A stretch of DNA of 64,000 nt from Thermoplasmatales archaeon (GTDB lineage Archaea; Thermoplasmatota; Thermoplasmata; Thermoplasmatales; Thermoplasmataceae): contig JAJSLM010000005.1 in the NCBI GenBank assembly GCA_026127925.1, forward strand, positions 1-64,000, read 5' to 3'. Positions 24,264 through 34,150 of this stretch are shown here, one piece after another (positions within the stretch are counted from its first letter, which is position 1; each line of letters opens with the position of its first letter). The notes beneath the pieces were generated by a model that did no database searches, was not told the DNA's origin, and saw only the letters and a list, made by a program, of their open reading frames with translations. The translations under genes and the position numbers were made by a program.

Positions 24264-26559
24264 GAGTCGCTCTCATCTCCTTATTAAATTCACAGTCTAT
24301 TTTGGGACAGAACGTCCACGATGCACCCTTTCTTGTTGCGACAAGAATCGGCGCCCCACAGTACTTACAAACCTCCCCCGTGCTCTTTATGTACCCCATC
24401 TGTGGCAATGGATAAGTTACATCGCACTTCGGATAATTTGAACATCCGAGAAATCTTTTTCCGAATCTTGATTGCCTAATAACAAGGTTCCCTCCATCCT
24501 TTGGGCACTTCCCGATGTTATCCTTTTCAGAGTTGAAGGAGCACTTAGGGTCTATACATCTTATATCCGGAGACTGCCCCTGTCTTATTACCTTGATCTC
24601 TGGAAGACCGCATACCGGACACTTTTCTTCAAGAAGTTGAATTTTTCCCCTTAGGGGGGCAGGAAAATTAATCTTGCAGGTCTCATCCTCGCATTTTACG
24701 CGAACAAAATCCCTGCCCTTTATCACCGATATGTCAACGTTGTGGATTGGGCACTTACCTATTGGGGTCCCTTTTTTTAGCGAATCCTGAATTGTTTTTT
24801 TAATGAGGTCTTTCTTCTGATAGAATTGCTGAAGAATATCTAAGAGCATCTTTTTCGATACATCTACCACTGCTTCTTTTTTCTGCTTTCCATCTGCTAT
24901 TTCATCCATATCCTTCTCAAGTTCCGCTGTCATATCCGGTTTTGTAATGTCAGACTTCACAGTAAGAAGGGCCTCGATAAGTCCCATGCCGAGGTGTGAC
25001 GGCCGAACAGGGTTACCCTCTATGAAACCCCTGGCCTGCAATTTCTCGATTATGTCATGCCTCGTACTTTTCGTGCCTAGATTGAGATCCTCCATTTTCT
25101 TAATCAGGGAAGCGTAATCATACCTGTAAGGCGGTTTCGTTTTTTCTTCGTTCAAATTCCATTCCTTTGCATTGACAAGTTCACCCGCCTCAAGATCTGG
25201 TATTATCACCTCTTCAACCTTCCTGTAAGGATAAAGCTCGAGCCACCCGTAGTCGAGGACCCTCGATCCTTTTGAAACAAAGGGATACGAATTCACGTTT
25301 AACTCAACATCAGTTACCTCTCGTTCTCCAACACGATATAGTGTCGCGAGGAATCTTCTCAAAATTAGTTCATAGATTTTGAGGAAATCTCCTTTAAGGG
25401 TATCCTTTTTTGGAGCAGAAACAGGATATATAGGCGGATGGTCAGTAGCCTCTACTTTTCCCCTGGAAGGGATAATTGCATCCTGATCCAGAACCTTTTT
25501 TACATCTGATTCGAATTCAGAATTCAGTAATTTTGAAAGGACGTTCTTGAAGTTTATAGATTTGTTGTAAACTGTATTATCTGTTCTTGGGTAACTGATA
25601 AGGCCACGATTATATAGCGATTCCGCTATGTTCATAGCTTTGGCAGGAACTACACCTATACGAGATGCTTCCCGCAAAAATTCAGTTGTGTTGAATGGGA
25701 TCGGTTTATAGATCTTCTCATTCCTGCGTTCGAAAGACATAACGGTACCATTTTGACCTTTTACAGCCAAGTAGATCTTATCAGCCTTTTCCTTATCAGC
25801 GATCGGCTGATCTTTATAATGAGCAACAAAGTCCCTCTTCTTATTGAATGTAATGTCTATTGTCCAGAATGGCTCCGGTATGAAGCTCATAATCTCAAGT
25901 TCTCTCTCGACGATCAGAGCCAAGGTTGGTGTCTGAACTCTGCCGATTGAGATAAAGTTCTTACCAAGTCTTTCAGCCGTAATAGAGAAGAAACGTGTTA
26001 AGGCAGCACCCCAGTAAAGGTCGATCTCTTCTCTAGCTGCGGCAGACATAGCTAGGGTTTCACTCAGCGTCGCTTGATTTTCAAAAGCGTTGTTCACCTC
26101 TTCGGAAGTCAGCGCACTGAACTTGGCTCTTTTAATATTTCCTAGTCTAAGAGTCTTACAACTTCGCATAATAAGCTCTATGGATTCAAGACCAATGAGC
26201 TCCCCCTCACGATCATAGTCAGTTGCAACAACGATGACACTGGCTTTTGGCCCAAATTTGCTCAGCGTGTTGAAAGCCGTCTTGTTCGTGACCTCTTTAA
26301 TGACTTCTGAGTTCACAAGAGCTTCGAGATCGGTAGTTTTCCAGTCCTGCATATCCTTTTTGAAGTCAAGCTGTACGATATGACCACTAAGGGGCACGAC
26401 GGCAACGTTACCAAATTTTTCTGAAGCGAATTCAATATAATTTGTTGCTCGGTCCCTCTTCTGTTTGGATGAACCACCGGATAAGATATAGGAAATTCTT
26501 CTTGCTGCGTCCGCCTTTTCTGTAATTATTAGAGTTCTAATGTTAGATTCTTCAGCCAA
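24232..26559 (-). CDS. topA: DNA topoisomerase I (type IA) with C-terminal zinc ribbons
   Basis: 775 residues. The TOPRIM domain begins RTLIITEKADAARRISYIL and includes ATDYDREGELIG; the active-site region is GLISYPRTDNTVY (catalytic Tyr). The C-terminus carries four Cys pairs of zinc-ribbon type (CPIHN...CEDETC, CPVCG...CIDPKC, CPKDG...CSNYPKC, CKYCG...CPKIDC). It relaxes negatively supercoiled DNA. It has a TTG start 22 bp after the stop of the propeller gene and is followed by the overlapping protease gene. No reverse-gyrase helicase part is fused. Confidence 0.92.
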   Translation of the reverse strand: MAEESNIRTLIITEKADAARRISYILSGGSSKQKRDRATNYIEFASEKFGNVAVVPLSGHIVQLDFKKDMQDWKTTDLEALVNSEVIKEVTNKTAFNTLSKFGPKASVIVVATDYDREGELIGLESIELIMRSCKTLRLGNIKRAKFSALTSEEVNNAFENQATLSETLAMSAAAREEIDLYWGAALTRFFSITAERLGKNFISIGRVQTPTLALIVERELEIMSFIPEPFWTIDITFNKKRDFVAHYKDQPIADKEKADKIYLAVKGQNGTVMSFERRNEKIYKPIPFNTTEFLREASRIGVVPAKAMNIAESLYNRGLISYPRTDNTVYNKSINFKNVLSKLLNSEFESDVKKVLDQDAIIPSRGKVEATDHPPIYPVSAPKKDTLKGDFLKIYELILRRFLATLYRVGEREVTDVELNVNSYPFVSKGSRVLDYGWLELYPYRKVEEVIIPDLEAGELVNAKEWNLNEEKTKPPYRYDYASLIKKMEDLNLGTKSTRHDIIEKLQARGFIEGNPVRPSHLGMGLIEALLTVKSDITKPDMTAELEKDMDEIADGKQKKEAVVDVSKKMLLDILQQFYQKKDLIKKTIQDSLKKGTPIGKCPIHNVDISVIKGRDFVRVKCEDETCKINFPAPLRGKIQLLEEKCPVCGLPEIKVIRQGQSPDIRCIDPKCSFNSEKDNIGKCPKDGGNLVIRQSRFGKRFLGCSNYPKCDVTYPLPQMGYIKSTGEVCKYCGAPILVATRKGASWTFCPKIDCEFNKEMRATRAKRTAKQSA

Positions 26560-26581
26560 CTAAATCAAAGGGCTAATGCAA

Positions 26582-28627
26582 TCACCATTTAGATATTTTC
26601 ACTTTCTGAAAATTGCTGCAACCAGATTGATTGAAGAAATTATGTTGCGGGAAATTAACTGAATACTCTTTCACATTGTTGCTTGGACTAGAAGAAAAGG
26701 AGCTATTGATAATTGTGAGGCTCCCCGAATTCTGGTTTGTTATGTAGATATCTTCATTCAATGGGTTGTAAATAATCCGAAATGGACCAGCCCCTGTGTC
26801 TATTTCGCCTATGGTTGCATTTGCCGAGGTGTTTATCAAAAAAGCATTATTGGAGTTCTCATTGGCTACGTAGATGTACCCGTTGACAGGATCAAAAGCT
26901 ATGCCTTCGGGCCCGGAACCTACGCTTATGGTTTGAACACTGGCCTCATTGAGAGGATTGATTACGGTAACGCTGTTGGAAACATAATTAATCACATACA
27001 TTAGCGAGTTTTTTTGGTCGTATATAATCCCCTGAGGTCCGGATCCAGAAGCAATGGTACTTACAACGTTGTTCGATAGTGAGCTTATAACCGAGACATT
27101 GTTGGATGCAAAGTTAACAACATAGATATTATTATTTTGTGGATCGTACGCGGCCTGGAAAGGACTCTGTCCCACCCCTATATTGGCAATGTATGTATTG
27201 CTATAAGGATCGAGTACCGACACATTGTTAGATATTTCGTTTATGATATACAACAAGCCATTCTGGGGATCAAATGTGATCCCTGCCGGGCCTAATCCAG
27301 CCGTTATACTGTCAACTACGGAGTCAGTCTCTGGGTTAATATCAGAAACATTGTTAGAATCGTAATTCGCGACATAGAGTTGTGAATTTTCTGAATCGTA
27401 TGAAATGGCTGCTGGACCGACCCCGACAGTTATATTCCCAACAATCCTGTTATCGCTCGAATTGATAACATAAATAAAATTTGACAGTGCATCCGTTACG
27501 TAGATATCTTTATCAGATGGGTCATATGCCATCCCCTGTGGACCGGTCCCTATTCTAATACTTCCTATTACGTCATTATTTCTGGCGTCTATTACTGAAA
27601 GATTGCCAGAATACTCATTGACAACGTATATTTCTCTGTCCTGTGAATCATACCCTGCTGAGAACGGATTGAGGCCTACCTCAATGTTTCCAACGGTTTC
27701 GTCTGTCGTGGAATTTATTATAGTAACGTTATTTGAGATGTAATTTAGAATGAACATGGAACCACTGAAGGGATTAAAGATAGCAAAAAATGGAGTCTTC
27801 CCGACTTCTACATTAGATATAACCTCAGAATTTTCAGGGTCAATGATAGAAACTGAGTTTGATTTCTCACCAACAGAGTAGATGTAACCGTTTGATGGAT
27901 CATAGGTCAAGCCTGCAGGACCCGAAGAAACACTGAGGGCCCCTACTCTTACATAAGTAGATGCGTTCAAGATAGTAACGGTGTTTGAAGCATAATCCGC
28001 AACATATAGGTTTCCCGTTCTATCATATGTAATGATGCTGGAAGGCGAAGGGATCGAAACGCTTTTTACGAAAACATTTGTGCTGGTGTTTATCAAGGAC
28101 AAACTATTCGCGCTCGAGTCAGCTACATAGAGCATGTTTGTTAAGTTATCGAAGTTCAATGCTGAAGGATCGTCACCCACACTTATGCTCGTTATGACTT
28201 TGTTAGTGAAGGTGCTTATTACACTGACATTATTGCTGCCCTGATTTGCAACATAGATGTTCTCGTTCAGAGGATCATAGGTTATGGCCTGTGGATCAGA
28301 TCCTACTTGTATAATGTTTACAAGATTACCGTGATTAGCGTTAATAGTATATACATTGTTGGTAAAATGGTTAACAACGTACAGAAGATTATTTACGGGA
28401 TCATATGAAATAGCAATTGGAACAAGACCATTCCCTGTATTAACATAGTTGCCGCGGATCAGGGAATTATTGAGAAGATCCAATGTGTATTCCTGAGAAT
28501 TAATCTTCCCAGGGACCGTGGCAGGTGATTTTATCTGTTCATGAAGATAGACCAATGAGGAAATTAAAATTAGAAGAATTAAAAGAGTAAACACTATCAC
28601 AAGTTTTCTGCTTCTGGTTATGTTCAA
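26582..28627 (-). CDS. Cell-surface YVTN beta-propeller protein, 14 repeats
   Basis: A 681-residue protein. Residues 9-28 are a single membrane anchor, then about 14 repeats of roughly 42 residues, each with a YDPxNxxIYVxNxxSNNVSVI core and a VGxGPxxI loop. Fourteen repeats would make two seven-bladed propellers. Many Asn-x-Ser/Thr sequons fit a glycosylated surface protein. The C-terminus after residue 650 has one Cys and no second anchor. Such YVTN proteins are S-layer-associated or adhesive in archaea; the function here is unknown. It has a TTG start and lies 22 bp upstream of topA. Confidence 0.85.
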   Translation of the reverse strand: MNITRSRKLVIVFTLLILLILISSLVYLHEQIKSPATVPGKINSQEYTLDLLNNSLIRGNYVNTGNGLVPIAISYDPVNNLLYVVNHFTNNVYTINANHGNLVNIIQVGSDPQAITYDPLNENIYVANQGSNNVSVISTFTNKVITSISVGDDPSALNFDNLTNMLYVADSSANSLSLINTSTNVFVKSVSIPSPSSIITYDRTGNLYVADYASNTVTILNASTYVRVGALSVSSGPAGLTYDPSNGYIYSVGEKSNSVSIIDPENSEVISNVEVGKTPFFAIFNPFSGSMFILNYISNNVTIINSTTDETVGNIEVGLNPFSAGYDSQDREIYVVNEYSGNLSVIDARNNDVIGSIRIGTGPQGMAYDPSDKDIYVTDALSNFIYVINSSDNRIVGNITVGVGPAAISYDSENSQLYVANYDSNNVSDINPETDSVVDSITAGLGPAGITFDPQNGLLYIINEISNNVSVLDPYSNTYIANIGVGQSPFQAAYDPQNNNIYVVNFASNNVSVISSLSNNVVSTIASGSGPQGIIYDQKNSLMYVINYVSNSVTVINPLNEASVQTISVGSGPEGIAFDPVNGYIYVANENSNNAFLINTSANATIGEIDTGAGPFRIIYNPLNEDIYITNQNSGSLTIINSSFSSSPSNNVKEYSVNFPQHNFFNQSGCSNFQKVKISKW

Positions 28628-28855
28628 AAATCTTACCTTACACCAGGAAAATAGTTATGAAGCATATATAACTTATACGCGTCTGCAGGCCCTTATTTTT
28701 GCGTAAGTGCACAAGGACGTTTTAACCGGAATAAGGCCTTCTGAAAAATATAGCGAAATCAAGCTTTGTGAACAACGAAAAAAGAACTAATGGTCGGAAA
28801 ATATAAATAACAAGTTTCATTACAAAATATAAGAACATACGAAATATCGATAAAA

Positions 28856-29722
28856 ATGACGAACAAAGAATACAAGAGAAGGAAATACAGTAGAAAGGTA
28901 AAAAATGAGCAAAAGATTTCTATTGTAAAGAAGAAAGAGAATTACAAGAAAATAATAAGTGTCATAGTTGTAGTTGCAGTTATTGCTTCTGTTGGAGGTC
29001 TTTTTGGATTTCACATAATAAAGTTTCCATCATTAAACTCTGATGGATCATTTAGTGCTCCTTCAGTTACTCCATGGGGTAGTGGAGAACAGATATCTAA
29101 TTCCAATTTCGGGAGCAATGTACATATCTATTATTTCTCCTGGTATGGTTGCCCGTTTGGTGCTGCCGATTCTTGGCCTTTTTATATTGCATTGAATCAG
29201 TATCTTAATACTAATCTCTCGGCACACGGATGGGTGGCTTTGCATGAGTCCTTAAGCGGAGACGTATATGGTAATACCCCGGGTCTAATATTCAATCAGA
29301 GTTTCAGTTACAAAAATGTTGTTTTTACCCCTGTGTACGTTTACAATCAAACGATGACTGGATACGCATCAAATAATACGCCAATCAAGAATACTTCGCT
29401 TGTTTCAGTCGGGCTGAACGAGATAAACAAGAGTGTTCCTGCTTCTGTATCTAGTCTAGAGTACAAGTACCTCTATGTCTTGCCTGTAACTGGGTATCAA
29501 GTAAGCTCATTTCTTCATTTCAATCTTACTCATGTAAACACTAACATAATTATAACTGGACCTAACGGTGCTTGGCTTTTCAACGGACCAATCTATAACC
29601 CAAGTATTTTGCGTCAGAACTCCACAACAGCGTTTAAGCCAACTCACGTTATAAACAATCTCAGTATTATTCCTTCCTCTGCAGTTAGCTCGGTTTTAGG
29701 CGCTATAAAACAAGTATCTTAA
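28856..29722 (+). CDS. DUF929-family membrane-anchored thioredoxin-like protein
   Basis: 288 residues. A very basic N-terminus (KEYKRRKYSRKVKN) precedes a membrane segment at about 40-58. The exported part has HIYYFSWYGCPFGAADSW, the DUF929 hallmark, a thioredoxin-like fold with a single active-site-like Cys, and several sequons. DUF929 is known from Sulfolobales and Thermoplasmatales; its role is unknown, possibly extracellular redox. An AAAATATAAG box about 28 nt before the ATG suggests leaderless expression. It diverges from the propeller gene, another exported protein. Confidence 0.75.
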   Translation: MTNKEYKRRKYSRKVKNEQKISIVKKKENYKKIISVIVVVAVIASVGGLFGFHIIKFPSLNSDGSFSAPSVTPWGSGEQISNSNFGSNVHIYYFSWYGCPFGAADSWPFYIALNQYLNTNLSAHGWVALHESLSGDVYGNTPGLIFNQSFSYKNVVFTPVYVYNQTMTGYASNNTPIKNTSLVSVGLNEINKSVPASVSSLEYKYLYVLPVTGYQVSSFLHFNLTHVNTNIIITGPNGAWLFNGPIYNPSILRQNSTTAFKPTHVINNLSIIPSSAVSSVLGAIKQVS

Positions 29723-30019
29723 TTTAACTTAAGATTGGGATATGAGCTAATTTACAATGCAAATTGGTACACATCATAAGTCATGAGACCCACACAAAAC
29801 TGCATATTTTGAAGCAAATTTACCGCAGCGCATATACATACATAAATACTCGTTAATTTCAAACTCAGTTCCTCTATGCTGAAGAAATCCATAACGAATT
29901 ATCGAGGTAAATTAAAAATTCGAAGAGAGGGGCAATCATAACAATTAAAAATAAACTAATAACGAACCCAGAAAAGATATTGCAGTTAATCATTTTTAAG
30001 AAAAATCATAAACTTCTTT

Positions 30020-30802
30020 TCAGGCGCTCTGGGTCCTTGATCGATAACTTTTACTGTGATAATATTTTTCAACATAAATTAGACCTAGGCATAATCCACA
30101 AAGAATATCTGCAATAACAAAATCAAGAAAGAATCTTCCCTCAAAAATCACCAAAAGAATTCGGAAACTTCCATACCCTATATACAATAATACTACGAAT
30201 CTTATGAAATATCCAAGGAAATTGGAAATCAAGAACTTGGTAAAATTCATTTTCAACGTTCCAGCGGCAAGGGCAATGACCGTTTTTATATAAGGAACAA
30301 ATGTTGAAAGGAATATTGAAAACGTTCCATGCTTTTCAATCCAAAGGTCTGCTAGCATGAGATCTTCTTCATGGATCTTAAATGCAGAGAGGCCCTTAAG
30401 CAAAAGTGCTCTCCCAGCGTAACGCCCTGCAAAGTACTCTATAACTGAAAGAAAAAGCATTGCACCGACTGAAACAAACAACGTCGCATAGACGTTGAAT
30501 ATGCCAGCGAATGCCAAATAGCCGTAAAATGGCACGATTATATAATCTGGTAGAGGTGCAAACGCTACCAATATGAACATACCAAGATATCCGAGAAGAT
30601 ACACTGGTTCAAAAACGCCAAAGCTCAGGTTTCTAAGGTTTATGTTGGGATTTATGAAATGAAGAAAACCATTCGCGATACTTATAGAACTGAGTATAAT
30701 TGCTATTATGAGAAGAATCTGGATGTACAAAATATACTTTTGTACATTATGTCTAAAATATTTCATTGCACTGTGAAACCATACACGGGTATATGATGGC
30801 AT
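30020..30802 (-). CDS. DedA/VTT-domain membrane protein
   Basis: A 260-residue protein with about six hydrophobic segments. The centre has FAPLPDYIIVPFYGYLA, the glycine-rich and arginine-bearing FAGRYAGRALL, and FVPYIKTVIALAAGTLKM, where DedA proteins carry F-x-R-x-x-P-x-x-R-x-x-x-x-x-x-AG. DedA/VTT proteins move lipids or couple to proton force. It stands alone; about 250 bp upstream and 300 bp downstream (29723-30019) hold no gene I can support. Confidence 0.7.
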   Translation of the reverse strand: MPSYTRVWFHSAMKYFRHNVQKYILYIQILLIIAIILSSISIANGFLHFINPNINLRNLSFGVFEPVYLLGYLGMFILVAFAPLPDYIIVPFYGYLAFAGIFNVYATLFVSVGAMLFLSVIEYFAGRYAGRALLLKGLSAFKIHEEDLMLADLWIEKHGTFSIFLSTFVPYIKTVIALAAGTLKMNFTKFLISNFLGYFIRFVVLLYIGYGSFRILLVIFEGRFFLDFVIADILCGLCLGLIYVEKYYHSKSYRSRTQSA

Positions 30803-31103
30803 TTAGGGTTTATCATTATTTCTAGTAGCTATTTTAACCCGTATCATAAAGAAACTGCCACTCCGATTGTGAATTTTTATCCAGCTTCTTAATTTATTTC
30901 ATTAACCGTAAATAGTATCTGTTATAGCTTCATTTTGCATAGAAAAAAACTCTCTGGATTAATTTGTCGCGCTTCTCTCCCGAGTTAGTTTGTCGAAGTT
31001 TTCAAAGTCTTCGTGCGACTTAGTTAAATGAGATCAAACTGAGATAAACTTGTACTATTCACTTGGCGAAGAAAATTTATGTGTCATCGTGCGATATCCC
31101 AAT

Positions 31104-32654
31104 ATGACATTTGAGAATGAGAAAACGTTTTTGAGAATGCAGAAACAAGGCAGAGAAAAAGAGTTTCATGAACTTTACGATAAGGCTCTAATTGAGGCTA
31201 AAAAGTATATTGGAAAAGAATATCCAAACATTATTCTAAACGAGGAAAAAGAGGGCAAAACATTTGATGACATATCTCCAATAGATGGAGAAAGCGTAGC
31301 TAAATTTCAGGCCTCTTCCCCTGAAACTATCGACAAGGCAATGGATATTCTAAATTCAGGGTGGAAGGGATGGTACAACATGGGATACGTCAAGAGAGCA
31401 GAAATTATGCTTTCTGCTGCGGATAGAATTGCAAAAAATAAGTTTTTGATCGCAGCTCTTCTCGCATATGAAAATGGAAAAAACAGGACGGAAGCTATTG
31501 CTGACGTAGACGAAGGAATTGATTTTCTGAGATATTATGCACTAAATATGGTACAGAACGAAGGGTTTTCGAAAATAACTGGGAAGGGTTATGATGAAGA
31601 GGACAGTTTCAGCATTATGAAACCTTACGGCACCTTCGCTGTAATCCCCCCATTCAACTTCTATGCAATAACTGTCGGAATGACGGCTGGTCCACTAACG
31701 GTTGGAAATTCAGTCCTTCTGAAGGCTTCTAGCGACATTCCAATTGCGACATACCTTACAGTAAAAATGCTCCATGAAAGCGGAGTGCCGAAGAATGCCC
31801 TTGCCTTTGTGGCAGGATCCGGATCCGTAATTGGAAAATACATATCCGAAAGCGACAAGGTCGCAGGCATTGTCTTCACTGGTTCGAGAGATGTTGGGAT
31901 GAGCATTTTTTCCGCCGCCCAGAAGAAAAGGCCTAAACCAATCATTACCGAAATGGGGGGAAAGGATGCAGTAATAGTATCTGATAAGGCAAACCTCGAG
32001 AAGGCGGCAAATGGGCTTTACAAGGCAAGTTTTGGTTACTCGGGCCAAAAATGCAGTGCCGCTTCTCTCGCTTACGTACACGAAAAGGTCTATGATAAAT
32101 TTCTGGACTTGCTGACGGAACGAGTTTCCAAAATAAAGGTGGGCGATCCACGAGAAAAGGACACTTACATGGGTCCGGTAGTTAACCGCCAGGCTTTTGA
32201 AAAATATAAAGGAATTTTTAGTAAACTTGGGACACGTGGCAGGATCCTTTATGGAGGAAAAGTTTTGGATAAACCTGGTTTCTATGTTGAACCCACTGTT
32301 ATTTCGGATATATCTGAGGATGACGAGCTCGTGCAGAATGAACAGTTCCTGCCAATTTTATGCATAATCAAGGTTAAGAGTATGAAAGAAGCCGTTGACA
32401 AAATTAACAAGTTTGACTATGGCCTCACTGGTGGCATTTTCTCGGAGGACGAAGCAGAAATCAAGTACTATTTCGACAACGTAGAAGTTGGCGTAGTATA
32501 TGCAAATAGAAGCAAGGGTGCAACAACCGGTGCAATGGTTGGCTCCCAGCCTTTCGTCGGATGGAAACTTAGTGGTAGCAGCGGAAAAGGCACTGGGTCA
32601 TACTACTACCTTCCCCAATTCCTAAGGGAACAGTCGCTAACAATTGAGAGATAA
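31104..32654 (+). CDS. Aldehyde dehydrogenase, 1-pyrroline-5-carboxylate dehydrogenase-like
   Basis: About 516 residues. Catalytic Glu lies in ITEMGGKDAVIV and catalytic Cys in YSGQKCSAASL; NAD-binding GSRDVG follows the usual pattern. The long N-terminal extension beginning MTFENEKTFLRMQ and the end VGWKLSGSSGKGTGSYYYLPQF resemble RocA-type P5C dehydrogenases, which oxidise glutamate semialdehyde in proline breakdown. Glyceraldehyde or other aldehydes remain possible. The ATG at 31104 has an AAATTTATG box 27 nt upstream, so I reject the TTG at 31050. Its end overlaps the convergent lipB by 18 bp. Confidence 0.78.
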   Translation: MTFENEKTFLRMQKQGREKEFHELYDKALIEAKKYIGKEYPNIILNEEKEGKTFDDISPIDGESVAKFQASSPETIDKAMDILNSGWKGWYNMGYVKRAEIMLSAADRIAKNKFLIAALLAYENGKNRTEAIADVDEGIDFLRYYALNMVQNEGFSKITGKGYDEEDSFSIMKPYGTFAVIPPFNFYAITVGMTAGPLTVGNSVLLKASSDIPIATYLTVKMLHESGVPKNALAFVAGSGSVIGKYISESDKVAGIVFTGSRDVGMSIFSAAQKKRPKPIITEMGGKDAVIVSDKANLEKAANGLYKASFGYSGQKCSAASLAYVHEKVYDKFLDLLTERVSKIKVGDPREKDTYMGPVVNRQAFEKYKGIFSKLGTRGRILYGGKVLDKPGFYVEPTVISDISEDDELVQNEQFLPILCIIKVKSMKEAVDKINKFDYGLTGGIFSEDEAEIKYYFDNVEVGVVYANRSKGATTGAMVGSQPFVGWKLSGSSGKGTGSYYYLPQFLREQSLTIER

Positions 32655-33326
32655 TTTCTCTAAACTCTCAATTGAATTTATAAATTCTTTTTCTCCTATA
32701 CACAGGTTTTTGAATATCTCCTTCTCGAGAATTGGCTGTACCTCATCTACAGTGATCTTGCGGTCGATCAGCCGTGATATACTGGTCATTACCTCAGGAT
32801 CAAAATTGCACGGGTCGATTGCCTTGAACTTATTGAGATCGGTATCTACGTTGAGAGCCATTCCATGAAGAGTTGAGAAACCTTCGATTCCTAACCCGAT
32901 AGAGCAGATCTTTTTATCATCGACCCATACTCCCGTCTTCTCATTGAACAACCCCCTTCCGGTAATTCCAAAGGTATTAAGAGTGCTGATCACCGAGTTC
33001 TGGATCTTTTCTATCAGTTCCTTCACGTTTTCCCCATTTGCGTGGAGATTTCGAATAAAATATACCACTATCTGGCCAGGCCCATGATAGGTGAGATATC
33101 CGCCACGATTAATCTGGTAGAATGGCGCAGGCAAGTCCGAAACATTACCCTTGAAATGGATACCTGCAGTGTATACGTCATTATGCTGGAGAAAGATTAC
33201 AACGTCCCCTATTCTGTCCGAGTTTCTAGCAGAATTTAGGCGGTGTTGTATATTTAAAACGCGGGCATAGTCTTCGGTCCCGAGTTTGGCCACAATCGCC
33301 TTTCTTTTCGGATCGAAATTTGTCAA
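32637..33326 (-). CDS. lipB: Lipoyl(octanoyl) transferase LipB
   Basis: About 229 residues. LipB landmarks are INRGGYLTYHGPGQIVVYFI, the lysine of KICSIGLGIEGF, the His in LHGMALNVDTD and the catalytic Cys in AIDPCNF. It moves octanoate from acyl carrier protein to lipoyl domains. The longest frame starts at a TTG (33347), but another TTG at 33326 lies about 30 nt from the TATA-like element at 33352-33363 and gives MTNFDPKRKAIV; I prefer it. LipB is uncommon in archaea and no LipA or lipoylated enzyme lies in this window. Confidence 0.8.
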   Translation of the reverse strand: MTNFDPKRKAIVAKLGTEDYARVLNIQHRLNSARNSDRIGDVVIFLQHNDVYTAGIHFKGNVSDLPAPFYQINRGGYLTYHGPGQIVVYFIRNLHANGENVKELIEKIQNSVISTLNTFGITGRGLFNEKTGVWVDDKKICSIGLGIEGFSTLHGMALNVDTDLNKFKAIDPCNFDPEVMTSISRLIDRKITVDEVQPILEKEIFKNLCIGEKEFINSIESLEKLSLNC

Positions 33327-33351
33327 CTTTATCCTTCTTGAGAGCAATCAA

Positions 33352-33363
33352 AATAATATATAT
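33352..33363. promoter_or_regulatory. Shared, near-symmetrical TATA element between lipB and a regulator gene
   Basis: AATAATATATAT lies 25 nt before the ATG at 33383 on the plus strand and about 30 nt before the TTG at 33326 on the minus strand. Only 56 bp separate the two proposed start codons, so one element may serve both directions. Confidence 0.5.
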
Positions 33364-33382
33364 CTTCTTCCGTTACTACTTC

Positions 33383-34150
33383 ATGCTTCCTGACCAAGGT
33401 ACACTGACTCAAATAATGATAATGACGAATATCCTGGACGGGGTGAAGATGCCGAGCCAGATAGCCAAAAATGTTGGCATTACTATACAGGGTGTTCAGT
33501 ACCATACAAAGATCCTGAAGAATAAAAAACTACTCACAAAGGACGGAAATGTCTCGAAGTTAGGCTACATCTTTCTCGAGTCTGGACTGACCTCCATGAG
33601 GGATTTTGTTTCCCAGAATCTTTCAAGGCTTGATGAATTCGCCACATGGGAGGTCATAGCGGATGAGGATATTCCAACTGGAAGCGTTGTTTATGTTTAT
33701 ATGTTCAAAGGTTACCTGCATGCAACCCGAAAGGAAGGTGCGGTAAAAGCTTCAGTCAAGGAGGGGTCATTGAAAAGTCAAACCGCCCTTGTTTCCCTGA
33801 TTGAAGGGATGATAAAGGTGAACTTTGGCACGGTAACCATAGCTGTTCTGCCGGATATTGCCGATAATGAACGGAAGTCGATGATAACAGGGCAGGTTAA
33901 GGATATTGCACGAGGTAGAGAGGCCCTGGTAGCTGTCGTGGGGGAGCTTGCAAAAACTGTTTGCCTCGAGGCAGGGATTCATATTTCGATTGAGTTTGCT
34001 TCTCTGAATGCATCATTTGAGGCCGCGGTGAGAGGTGTCTCGACAGAACTATTCGTTTCTGTTAGAAGATTTCGCTATCTTCTCTATGATCTCAAGGTCC
34101 TACAGGGAAAATATAGGGAGATTAAGACGGAGATAGTTTATCTAAAATAA
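33383..34150 (+). CDS. Winged-helix regulator with C-terminal sensor-like domain
   Basis: About 255 residues. Residues 1-70 contain a winged helix-turn-helix (IMIMTNILDGVKMPSQIA and VGITIQGVQYHTKILKNK). The rest is an alpha/beta domain with ADEDIPTGSVVYVYMFKG and a region TGQVKDIARGREALVAVVGELAKT that I do not recognise; it may bind a ligand. It resembles uncharacterised archaeal proteins in which an N-terminal HTH precedes a conserved domain. The ATG at 33383 is supported by the TATA spacing; a longer start would lie on top of the lipB promoter. Target unknown; lipB is the nearest candidate. Confidence 0.7.
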   Translation: MLPDQGTLTQIMIMTNILDGVKMPSQIAKNVGITIQGVQYHTKILKNKKLLTKDGNVSKLGYIFLESGLTSMRDFVSQNLSRLDEFATWEVIADEDIPTGSVVYVYMFKGYLHATRKEGAVKASVKEGSLKSQTALVSLIEGMIKVNFGTVTIAVLPDIADNERKSMITGQVKDIARGREALVAVVGELAKTVCLEAGIHISIEFASLNASFEAAVRGVSTELFVSVRRFRYLLYDLKVLQGKYREIKTEIVYLK

